A stretch of 9,972 bases of DNA from Alphaproteobacteria bacterium (lineage in GTDB: Bacteria > Pseudomonadota > Alphaproteobacteria > Kiloniellales > JAKSDN01), in contig JAUVQB010000030.1 of NCBI GenBank assembly GCA_030598385.1, positions 1 through 9,972 on the forward strand, in the 5' to 3' direction. Position 1 is the first letter of the stretch. Each line of letters begins with the position of its first letter. This document shows, in pieces, positions 1 through 5,891 of the stretch. The position numbers and the translations under genes are program-made. The notes below the pieces were generated by a model. It saw only the letters and a list, made by a program, of their open reading frames with translations, did no database searches and had not been told where the DNA came from.

Positions 1-698
1 CCGCCCAGCAGCGCGCCGACGCCGCGGCGGCCAAGATGGCCAGCGCCCAAAGCCAGCCGAATGCGAACTTCGCCATGTCCGACCTCGACCTGGTGTTCGT
101 GATGGACGTCACCGGCAGCATGGACGAGGAGATCCGCGACGTTCAATCGAACCTCTTGGGCTTGGTGCGGGTGCTGACCCGTCTGGCGCCCACGCTCAAT
201 GTCGGCTTTGTCGCCTTCAAGGACCGCGGCGACGACTATCTCATCCGGTCGTTCCCGCTGACCGCCATGCGCGGCGGCAACCTGTCGCGCATTCAGGCCT
301 TCGTCGAACGGCTCGAGGCCGGCGGCGGCGGCGACGTGCCGGAGCCGGTCGACTATGCCCTCGAACAGGGAATCGCCATGTCGTGGCGGCCCGAAGCCGA
401 AGGCCGGATCGTCGTGATCGGCGACGCGCCGAGCCATCGCCCGGACTGGGGTTCGGCCTTCGGCCGGGCCTCGTCCTTCTCCGCGACCTCGCCCGAGGCG
501 GCGCCTGGGACAAAGACGTCGCGCCGGATCTCCACGATCTTCACCGGCAAGCGCGCCGAAGGCCGCGAATTCTTCGAGCGCCTGGCCGGCGCCGGGCGCG
601 GCGACTTCGTGCAGCATCGCGGCCAGATGATGGAAAGCGTTCTCTTGTCGGTGCTCGACGACACGGTGAGCTGGAAGCGCAAAGGGGCAGGACCATGA
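1..698 (+). CDS. VWA-domain protein, 5' end cut by window (first of two paralogues)
   Basis: The reading frame is open from base 3, and the codons before the first ATG (base 36) encode an Ala/Gln/Arg-rich stretch. That stretch resembles the end of the coiled coil that precedes the VWA domain in the paralogue at 1050-2030. I therefore treat the ATG at 36 as internal and the gene as missing its N-terminus, which probably holds a membrane helix and a coiled coil. The visible 231 residues are mostly one VWA domain. They include the strand LDLVFVMD, the metal-binding (MIDAS) motif DVTGS with its Asp at bases 105-107, and a later strand IVVIGDAPSH. The end, VLLSVLDD, nearly matches the paralogue's end. 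VWA domains bind a divalent metal and mediate protein-protein contacts. The stop overlaps the next gene's start as ATGA. A segment after GDAPSH is odd (see findings). The VWA call is strong; the cellular role is unknown. Confidence 0.88.
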   Translation, partial: AQQRADAAAAKMASAQSQPNANFAMSDLDLVFVMDVTGSMDEEIRDVQSNLLGLVRVLTRLAPTLNVGFVAFKDRGDDYLIRSFPLTAMRGGNLSRIQAFVERLEAGGGGDVPEPVDYALEQGIAMSWRPEAEGRIVVIGDAPSHRPDWGSAFGRASSFSATSPEAAPGTKTSRRISTIFTGKRAEGREFFERLAGAGRGDFVQHRGQMMESVLLSVLDDTVSWKRKGAGP

Positions 699-1048
699 CG
701 GACGAGGCTTTGGGTCTGGCAAGCGCCTGGCGGCTGGCCGGAACGGACGGCGAGGGCCGGGACCAGGTGCTGACCATCAACCGGGACGAGCTGACCAGCG
801 CCTATCCCGGCATCACCATCGGGCGCCATCCGGAGCTCGCCGACCGGGTCGTCGACGAGCCCAGTCTGTCGCGCCGGCATTTCCGCCTGAGCCGCAGCGC
901 CGAGGGGGTGACGCTCGAGGACCTGTCTTCCTTGAACGGAACGCTGCTCGATGGCGTGCCCTTGGTGCCTTACGCCCCCGTCAGGTTGGCGGATGGCCAG
1001 ACCATCACCGCCGGCCGGCTCACTCTGAAAGTCTCGCGCGTGGCCTGA
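695..1048 (+). CDS. Small FHA-domain protein
   Basis: This 117-residue protein is almost entirely one forkhead-associated domain, a module that binds phosphothreonine peptides. Signature elements appear in the expected order: ITIGRHPE (the GR of the first loop), PSLSRRHFRL (the S-R-x-H core), LEDLSSLNGTLLDG (the conserved SxNGT-like motif) and a closing LTLKVSR strand. The ATG at 695 is chosen because it overlaps the previous gene's stop by 4 bases, follows a purine-rich GGGGCAGG, and leaves a complete FHA fold. The frame is open further upstream, but that part is only a shadow of the VWA gene. No signal peptide or membrane segment is visible, so it should be cytoplasmic. A stand-alone FHA between two VWA proteins suggests an adaptor for a Ser/Thr-kinase-regulated complex. 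No kinase or phosphatase lies in the window; one may sit upstream. Confidence 0.9.
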   Translation: MTDEALGLASAWRLAGTDGEGRDQVLTINRDELTSAYPGITIGRHPELADRVVDEPSLSRRHFRLSRSAEGVTLEDLSSLNGTLLDGVPLVPYAPVRLADGQTITAGRLTLKVSRVA

Positions 1049-1049
1049 T

Positions 1050-2030
1050 ATGAAACGGCGCAACCGCGATCTGGTGCTGTTCAACCTCTCGGCGCTCGAT
1101 GTGCTGGCAACGGCCACCGGCGTCTTCGTGCTACTGACCGTGCTAATGATGCCCTATTTCCGCAAGACGCTCGAGGCCCATGCGGAGCTCGCCGACGTCC
1201 GTGCTTCGGTGGAGCAACTCGAGGCGGAGGTCGAGGGCGTCCGGCGCGCGACTGCCGAGGAGGCCGCGGCGGCGGCAGAGATCTCGGTTGAGGCGCAGGC
1301 AACCGAGGCGGCGGCGGCGCAACGGCGCGCCGCCACGAAACAACTAAAACAGGAAGCGGAACGCGCCCGGTCCAGCGCCGATCAGGACGAGCAACTGGTG
1401 GCCTCGCTGGAGCAGGACTACGACAAGCGCATCATCGAAGCGCTCGACCTGGTGTTCGTCATCGACACCACCGCCAGCATGCGTCCGGTGATCCGCGATC
1501 TGAGCCTGTCGATGAGCGGCATCGTTCGTGTGTTGCAGCGCTTGGTGCCGTCTCTGCGGGTCGCCGTCGTGGCCTACCGGGACCACGACACCGGCGCCGG
1601 TTGGACGGTGCGCAGTCTGCCTCCCACGCCGACCAGCAGCTCGATGGCGGAGGTGCAGGCCTTCGTCGATTGGCTGAAGCGGGCGATCCGCAGCAGCAGG
1701 ACGCCGCGGGAAGCCGTATACGCGGGTTTGCGCGAGGCGCTGTCGCTGCCGCTGCGGCCCGGCGCCAAGCAGTCGATTATCGTGATCGGCGATGCGGCGC
1801 CACACCGCAACGAGGAGCGCCGAACCCTGGATCTCGCCCGCCGCTATGTCCGCAGCGGTAGCGAACGCAGCGTCTCCGCCCTGTTCGTCGATACGCCGGC
1901 CTACCGGCTATACGGCACCGGGGATCGCAACTTCTTTGCGGCGCTCGCGCGCACCGGCGGCGGCGAGTTCAACGCGCACAGCGGCGGCATGATCGAAGGC
2001 GTGCTGCTGTCGGTGCTGGACACCCGGTAA
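1050..2030 (+). CDS. Membrane-anchored coiled-coil VWA protein with TolR/ExbD-like N-terminal helix
   Basis: This 326-residue protein starts at the ATG one base after the FHA stop (TGATATG). Residues 1-7 are basic. A single hydrophobic helix spans about residues 16-36 and begins with NLSALDV, which places Asp17 at the helix start. Residues about 38-128 are rich in Ala, Glu, Gln and Arg and form a long predicted coiled coil. A VWA domain follows, with MIDAS DTTAS at 139-143 and the later strand IIVIGDAAPH. The positive-inside rule puts the coiled coil and VWA domain in the periplasm. The helix pattern (Asn, Leu-Asp-Val, about 20 apolar residues) recalls TolR/ExbD/MotB subunits, whose Asp carries protons; that comparison is by eye. 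The VWA domain is paralogous to that of the first gene, indicating a local duplication. It probably works with its two translationally coupled neighbours. The process is unknown. Confidence 0.88.
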   Translation: MKRRNRDLVLFNLSALDVLATATGVFVLLTVLMMPYFRKTLEAHAELADVRASVEQLEAEVEGVRRATAEEAAAAAEISVEAQATEAAAAQRRAATKQLKQEAERARSSADQDEQLVASLEQDYDKRIIEALDLVFVIDTTASMRPVIRDLSLSMSGIVRVLQRLVPSLRVAVVAYRDHDTGAGWTVRSLPPTPTSSSMAEVQAFVDWLKRAIRSSRTPREAVYAGLREALSLPLRPGAKQSIIVIGDAAPHRNEERRTLDLARRYVRSGSERSVSALFVDTPAYRLYGTGDRNFFAALARTGGGEFNAHSGGMIEGVLLSVLDTR

Positions 2031-2194
2031 CGCCTGCGTGAGCGGTTGGACTCGGCGCGGGCGCGCCGGCCCCCATGGGCAGGTTGTAATGGCAATCCGC
2101 GCGGAAACTGAGCTATCTTTGGCCAAGCCTCGCTGGCCAGCAGCGTCGGGCAAAAAGACGACGCGCGCGAATAAAAGAACGGGAGGGCCGCAAT
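2031..2194 (+). other. Intergenic region between the VWA cassette and the substrate-binding protein gene
   Basis: These 164 bases hold no convincing ORF. The perfect 10-base palindrome GCTGGCCAGC lies at 2132-2141, and a second TGGCCA at 2120-2125 could pair with its core across 8 bases. No T-run follows, so I do not call a terminator. The last 45 bases are A-rich and lead into a ribosome-binding site. I could not find a convincing -35/-10 pair, although a promoter for the downstream gene probably lies here. Confidence 0.5.
2181..2187 (+). promoter_or_regulatory. Ribosome-binding site that decides a CTG start
   Basis: GGGAGGG is a strong Shine-Dalgarno sequence ending 7 bases before the CTG at 2195. 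That is ideal spacing for that codon and far too distant for the first in-frame ATG at 2300. No ATG or GTG lies in the same frame between this site and 2300. Confidence 0.72.
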
Positions 2195-3844
2195 CTGTCC
2201 GAAGCACGAGAGAACTGTCATATTCCCAAACTGCAGGAGCAATTCGCGGAGGGCAAGATCAGCCGCCGCGAGTTCCTTCGTTATTCCACCCTGCTCGGTA
2301 TGTCTGCGGCAGCAGCCTATGCCTTCGTCGGGAAAGTGACAGGCCAGAACTTCGCGGCGCCGGCCCAGGCCGAGGAGATTCCGAAAGGCGGCACCCTGCG
2401 CATCTCCATGCGCGTGATAGAGGTGACCAGCCCGCACACTTACAACTGGGTTTATGACTCCAACGTCGGCCGTGGCGTGCACGAGTACCTCACCAAAACC
2501 GGGCAAGACAACATTACGCGGCCCTACATGGCTGAGAGCTGGAGCGCCAGCGACGATCTCAGGACCTGGACCCTGAAGATGCGCGATATCAAGTGGCACA
2601 ATGGCCGCGATTTCACAGCCGACGACGCCATCTGGAATATCAAGCGTTGCCTCGATGAAAAGACCGGCTCGTCCGTAATCGGCTTGATGAAGGGCTACAT
2701 GCTGAACGAGGCCGAGGACGGCACAACCGAGCTGTGGGACGCCAATGCGGTCGAGAAGGTCGACGACCACACGCTGCGCCTCAACCTGAAGGAAGCGCAT
2801 GTCGGGGTGCCCGAGGACCTGTTCCACTATCCCATGGCGATTCTCGATCCCGAGGAAGGCGGATCCTTCGGTGTCGGCTCCAACGGGACCGGGCCGTTCG
2901 ACCTGGTCGAACATTCGGTTGGCGTGAAGTCGGTCCTCCGGGCGCGTTCGGATTACTGGGGCGACGGCCCGTATCTGGACGAGTTGCAATATATCGACCT
3001 GGGCGACGACCCTTCGGCCGAGATCCTGGCTCTCGCCTCGCAGCAAGTGCATGGCCAGTATCAGGGCGACGTCAGTCAGCTCGACGCTCTCAAGGCCTCG
3101 CCGCACATCGTCATCCACGAGGCCCTGACGGCCGCGACTGGGGTGGCGCGCGTTCAGGTGGACCGGGAGGAGTTCAGCGATCCGAGGCTGCGCAAGGCCA
3201 TGCGCCTCGCCGTGGACACGCCGCGCTGCCTTGAGTTGGCGCACCGTGGCCTCGGCGCGCCGGGCGAGCACCACCACGTCTGCCCCGTGCATCCTGAATA
3301 CAATAAGCTTCCGTTCATGGAGCGCGACCTCGAGGCGGCGAAGGCGCTCTTGGCCGAGGCTGGCCATCCCAACGGAGTCACGTTGGAGATCACGGCCAAA
3401 AAGGACCCGGCTTGGGAAGTCCAGGCTGTCCAGGCCATGGTCGAGCAGTGGAAAGACGCCGGTATCAACGTCAACATCAACCTGCTGCCCTCGACGCAGT
3501 TCTGGGATGACTGGACCAATTATCCGTTCAGCTTCACCTCCTGGGCGCACCGGCCGCTGGGCTTCATGGTCTTGGCGCTTGCCTATCGCTCCGGCGTGCC
3601 GTGGAACGAGTCTCACCATTCCAATGCCGAGTTCGACGAGCTGCTGACTAAGGCGGAAGGTACGCTGGACGTCGACGAGCGGCGCGAGATCATCGGTCAG
3701 CTCCAGAGCATCATGCAGGACACGGGACCGATGGTTCAGCCGCTTTGGCGCTCGCTGTTCGTGGCCTACGACAAGCGGGTCAAGGGCTTCCGCCAGCATC
3801 CGACCGGCTATATCTTCGGCGAGGAAATTGGCATCGAAAGCTGA
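2195..3844 (+). CDS. Tat-exported ABC transporter substrate-binding protein, family 5 (peptide/dipeptide type)
   Basis: This extracytoplasmic solute receptor is 549 residues long when started at CTG 2195. The first in-frame ATG (2300, residue 36) would remove the twin-arginine signal SRREFLR (Arg24-Arg25), which is followed by an apolar Ala-rich stretch and a likely cleavage site after AQA (residues 57-59). The CTG start also follows a well-placed GGGAGGG. The mature part begins IPKGGTLRIS and continues with the family-5 signature at roughly residues 110-150: AESW, a predicted DLRTWTLKMR strand, IKWHNGRDFTADDAIW. The length fits the DppA/OppA family (SBP_bac_5). Family members bind peptides, nickel complexes, glycosides or other solutes, and the ligand cannot be read from sequence. 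No permease or ATPase gene is adjacent, so it is a solitary receptor here. The 3' neighbour is 78 bases away on the same strand. Confidence 0.9.
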   Translation: MSEARENCHIPKLQEQFAEGKISRREFLRYSTLLGMSAAAAYAFVGKVTGQNFAAPAQAEEIPKGGTLRISMRVIEVTSPHTYNWVYDSNVGRGVHEYLTKTGQDNITRPYMAESWSASDDLRTWTLKMRDIKWHNGRDFTADDAIWNIKRCLDEKTGSSVIGLMKGYMLNEAEDGTTELWDANAVEKVDDHTLRLNLKEAHVGVPEDLFHYPMAILDPEEGGSFGVGSNGTGPFDLVEHSVGVKSVLRARSDYWGDGPYLDELQYIDLGDDPSAEILALASQQVHGQYQGDVSQLDALKASPHIVIHEALTAATGVARVQVDREEFSDPRLRKAMRLAVDTPRCLELAHRGLGAPGEHHHVCPVHPEYNKLPFMERDLEAAKALLAEAGHPNGVTLEITAKKDPAWEVQAVQAMVEQWKDAGINVNINLLPSTQFWDDWTNYPFSFTSWAHRPLGFMVLALAYRSGVPWNESHHSNAEFDELLTKAEGTLDVDERREIIGQLQSIMQDTGPMVQPLWRSLFVAYDKRVKGFRQHPTGYIFGEEIGIES

Positions 3845-3922
3845 TCGGCCTTGCCTTGATTCCAGGGACCGCCGCCGCTGTCGTGCAGCGGGGGCCGTTC
3901 TCGTTTCGGGACCGCCCACTTG

Positions 3923-4762
3923 ATGTCCTTACGCCTAGTCGTCCGTCTCGCTTTTCTGGGTTTGCTGTGCGGGCCGGTGGTGGCCGTGTTGCGGTCGCCT
4001 GCCGTCTTGGCGGAGGTGGATGAAATCGATCTCGTCAACGTCCCGGGCGGCATCTATGTGATGGGCGATCCGGGCGGCGACGCCAACGAGGCGCCGCGCC
4101 GTGTCAAGGTGGATCCTTTCCGGATCATGCGAAAGGAAGTGACCAACCGCGAGTTCGCGCGGTTCGTCGCCGAGACCGGCCACGTGACCGATCCGGAGCG
4201 GCGCGGCTTCGGCTGGGTCTGGGACGGCCGCTGGCATAAGGTGAAAGGGGCCGACTGGCGCCGCCCTAAGGGCCTCGAAGGTGATTTCTCGCGGCTTGAC
4301 GATCATCCGGTGGTTCAGGTCTCCCACCAGGATGCGGCGGCGTTCTGCAGTTGGCTGGGCCTGCGATTGCCGAGCGAGGAGGAGTGGGAATACGCGGCGC
4401 GCGGCGGCGACGGCCGGCGCTTTCCTTGGGGCAACGAGGCGCCGCGCCAGGACGGCCGGCGCCTGGCGAACTTTGGCGCGGTGAAGTGCTGCGCCCCCGA
4501 CACCTGGGACGGCTACGGCGGGACCGCGCCGGTCGGCAGCTATCCCGACGGCGCCTCGCCCTTCGGCCTGCTGGACATGGCCGGCAACGTCTGGGAATGG
4601 ACCAGCAACGTCTTCCCCGGCCGGCCTGAGTACATCACCCTTCGCGGCGGCGGGTGGGGGAACAACCCTTACTGCTTGCGGGTCACCTATCGGCACGGCA
4701 ATCCACCCGACATCGGCCTCGACATGGTCGGTTTGCGTTGCGCGGGAGATGCGGGCGCATAG
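3923..4762 (+). CDS. Exported FGE-sulfatase-domain (SUMF1/PvdO-like) protein
   Basis: This 279-residue protein starts at ATG 3923; a TTG at 3920 is also possible. Residues 1-30 look like a Sec signal peptide: basic start, apolar core LAFLGLLCGPVV, cleavage after VLA. The rest is an FGE-sulfatase (SUMF1) domain of the C-type-lectin fold, with VPGGIYVMGD, KEVTNREFARFV, the central LRLPSEEEWEYAARGG, FPWGNE, GLLDMAGNVWEWTSN and LRGGGWG. True formylglycine-generating enzymes oxidise a sulfatase cysteine using two cysteines in the GGS-Y/W-x-C-x-x-x-Y-C segment. Here only the second is present (Cys251, in PYC); the segment from Trp245 to Tyr250 has none. A Cys189-Cys190 pair and Cys273 also occur. 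It may thus be a PvdO-like periplasmic modifying enzyme or a binding protein. No sulfatase gene is nearby. The DMSP-lyase-like gene follows after 39 bases, probably on the same transcript. Confidence 0.85.
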   Translation: MSLRLVVRLAFLGLLCGPVVAVLRSPAVLAEVDEIDLVNVPGGIYVMGDPGGDANEAPRRVKVDPFRIMRKEVTNREFARFVAETGHVTDPERRGFGWVWDGRWHKVKGADWRRPKGLEGDFSRLDDHPVVQVSHQDAAAFCSWLGLRLPSEEEWEYAARGGDGRRFPWGNEAPRQDGRRLANFGAVKCCAPDTWDGYGGTAPVGSYPDGASPFGLLDMAGNVWEWTSNVFPGRPEYITLRGGGWGNNPYCLRVTYRHGNPPDIGLDMVGLRCAGDAGA

Positions 4763-4801
4763 GATACGTGCGGGCCGTCTTACGGGAGAATCGAGCGAGC
4801 G

Positions 4802-5431
4802 ATGAGTGAGGTGTTGGGCGCCGTTCGCGCCATTTGCGAGGACGGCTTGGCGCGCGACGCGAGCCTTGGCGAAGGCCTGCGGCAGATCCTCTACGCACTG
4901 GATGGGCTGGGCGATGTACGGTCCGGCGCTTCGCAGAAGCTCGACGTGGTCGAACGATATCTCGGCGACTGCCGTGCGCTGTCGCGCGACCCGCTGGCCC
5001 AACGCTTGGTGACGGCGATGGATAGGGAGCCCGAAAGGGTGGCCTGGTATCGCTCCAAGTCCTACGACGACGAGCCCACCATGGCGGACTTTCTGTCGCA
5101 ATATGGCGTGGCGTTGATCCTGGGGCCGGACCGCTTCGGCCGGCGCTGCCCCTATTTGAGCGACCGGGCCTCGCTCGGGGTGACGCTCCAGGCCCCCAAC
5201 GTCGATTATCCGGCCCATGCCCACGAGGCCGTCGAGATCTATTTCATCCTGGCGGGCAGTGTCGAATGGCAGCAGGGCGACGGCGTCTGGCGCCGCAAGG
5301 CGCCGGGCGACCTCGTGCTGCACAAAGCGCATGAGCCCCATGCCATGCGCACCGGGGAGGAGCCGCTGCTCGCCATGTTCGCCTGGGTCAGCGACCTCAT
5401 GTCCGATGTCTATCTGGCCGATCCGGCTTGA
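4802..5431 (+). CDS. Cupin of the DMSP lyase family (DddL/DddQ-like)
   Basis: This 209-residue protein has an alpha-helical N-terminal part (about 1-95) and a C-terminal cupin barrel. The barrel contains NVDYPAHAHEAVEIYFILAG, then W156, the turn APGD at 167-170, and HEPHAMRTGEEP. The metal and active-site pattern of dimethylsulfoniopropionate lyases of the DddQ/DddL type is complete: Tyr136, His139, His141, Glu145, Tyr147 and His180. Recalled DddQ residues Tyr120, His123, His125, Glu129 and Tyr131 fall at the same spacing, with the last His shifted by one. Such enzymes split DMSP into dimethyl sulfide and acrylate in the cytoplasm with a bound transition metal or zinc. No signal peptide is visible. 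Some relatives in this cupin group have little DMSP activity, so the substrate is inferred. The start at 4802 follows a weak GGGAG 13 bases upstream. No acrylate-handling acu/prp gene is adjacent. Confidence 0.72.
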   Translation: MSEVLGAVRAICEDGLARDASLGEGLRQILYALDGLGDVRSGASQKLDVVERYLGDCRALSRDPLAQRLVTAMDREPERVAWYRSKSYDDEPTMADFLSQYGVALILGPDRFGRRCPYLSDRASLGVTLQAPNVDYPAHAHEAVEIYFILAGSVEWQQGDGVWRRKAPGDLVLHKAHEPHAMRTGEEPLLAMFAWVSDLMSDVYLADPA

Positions 5432-5437
5432 ACGGTA

Positions 5438-5460
5438 GGTTTGATCGCCGGGTTTGATCG
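5438..5460 (+). repeat. Two direct copies of GGTTTGATCG upstream of the fluoride channel gene
   Basis: The 10-base unit occurs at 5438-5447 and 5451-5460, separated by three bases (period 13). It sits in the 59-base gap before the CrcB gene. It could be a tandem regulator site or a short chance duplication. No symmetry typical of a dimeric operator is evident beyond the central TGATCG. Confidence 0.4.
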
Positions 5461-5490
5461 AGGCGGTGTCATCCAGTATGTGGTGGCGTC

Positions 5491-5877
5491 ATGCAGATGT
5501 ACCTTTGGATCGCGTTGGGCAGCGCGCTCGGCGGCGCCGGGCGCTATTGGTGCTCGGGCGTGATCGCCCGGCACATCGGCGAGACCTTTCCCTGGGGCAC
5601 GCTGACCGTGAACGTGGTGGGCTCGCTGCTGATCGGTTTGCTGGCCACGGTGAGCGAGCCGGACGGCCGGCTGTTGATGAGCACCACCATGCGGCAGTTC
5701 TTCATGATCGGTCTGTTCGGGGGGTTCACCACCTTCTCCAGCTTCAGCCTACAGGTGCTGAATCTGGTGCGCGACGGCCAGTGGATCCCGGCCTCGCTCT
5801 ATATCGGGGGCTCCGTGGCGCTCTGCCTGGTCGGCGTGTGGTTGGGCCACGCCTTGGGCATTGCGATCAACCGCTAA
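5491..5877 (+). CDS. crcB: CrcB/FluC fluoride ion channel
   Basis: This 128-residue integral membrane protein has four hydrophobic helices, the usual size for the family. It exports toxic fluoride passively as a dual-topology dimer. Diagnostic motifs are present: GGAGRYW in the first helix, WGTLTVNVVGS with pore Asn41, and GLFGGFTTFSSFS. The last holds Gly77/Thr80 of the central sodium site and Phe82/Phe85 of the fluoride 'Phe box', numbered almost as in the characterised Bordetella protein. ATG 5491 is used; ATG 5497 two codons later is an alternative. It follows the cupin gene by 59 bases and precedes the DUF190 gene by 14. I looked for a fluoride riboswitch in the short leader and did not recognise one. 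Confidence 0.95.
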   Translation: MQMYLWIALGSALGGAGRYWCSGVIARHIGETFPWGTLTVNVVGSLLIGLLATVSEPDGRLLMSTTMRQFFMIGLFGGFTTFSSFSLQVLNLVRDGQWIPASLYIGGSVALCLVGVWLGHALGIAINR

Positions 5878-5891
5878 AGAGGAAGTTGGCC

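Noticed and set aside
36..38. ATG as the true start of the first VWA gene
   Set aside because: The frame is open upstream with coiled-coil-like residues matching the paralogue, and there is no ribosome-binding site before it.
383..694. Upstream extension of the FHA gene to an ATG at 383
   Set aside because: The extension is Arg-rich shadow sequence inside the VWA gene; ATG 695 gives the whole FHA domain and a 4-base coupled start.
2120..2141. Rho-independent terminator after the VWA cassette
   Set aside because: A short TGGCCA repeat can pair, but the stem is only six bases and no T-run follows.
1901..3919. A 672-codon open frame on the minus strand opposite the substrate-binding protein gene
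   Set aside because: It is antisense to a clear family-5 receptor, has no recognisable domain, and high GC content makes long antisense frames common.
3923..4012. Lipoprotein signal in the FGE-domain protein (LGLLC)
   Set aside because: The residue before the Cys is Leu rather than Gly, Ala or Ser, so it is not a lipobox; ordinary signal-peptide cleavage after VLA fits better.
3935..5341. A 468-codon minus-strand open frame opposite the FGE-domain and cupin genes
   Set aside because: It spans two genuine genes and their gap, and its translation shows no family motif; it is a GC-driven shadow.
5454..5891. Upstream extension of the DUF190 gene into crcB
   Set aside because: The extra residues are an out-of-frame reading of crcB, while ATG 5892 has a strong ribosome-binding site and begins the family motif.
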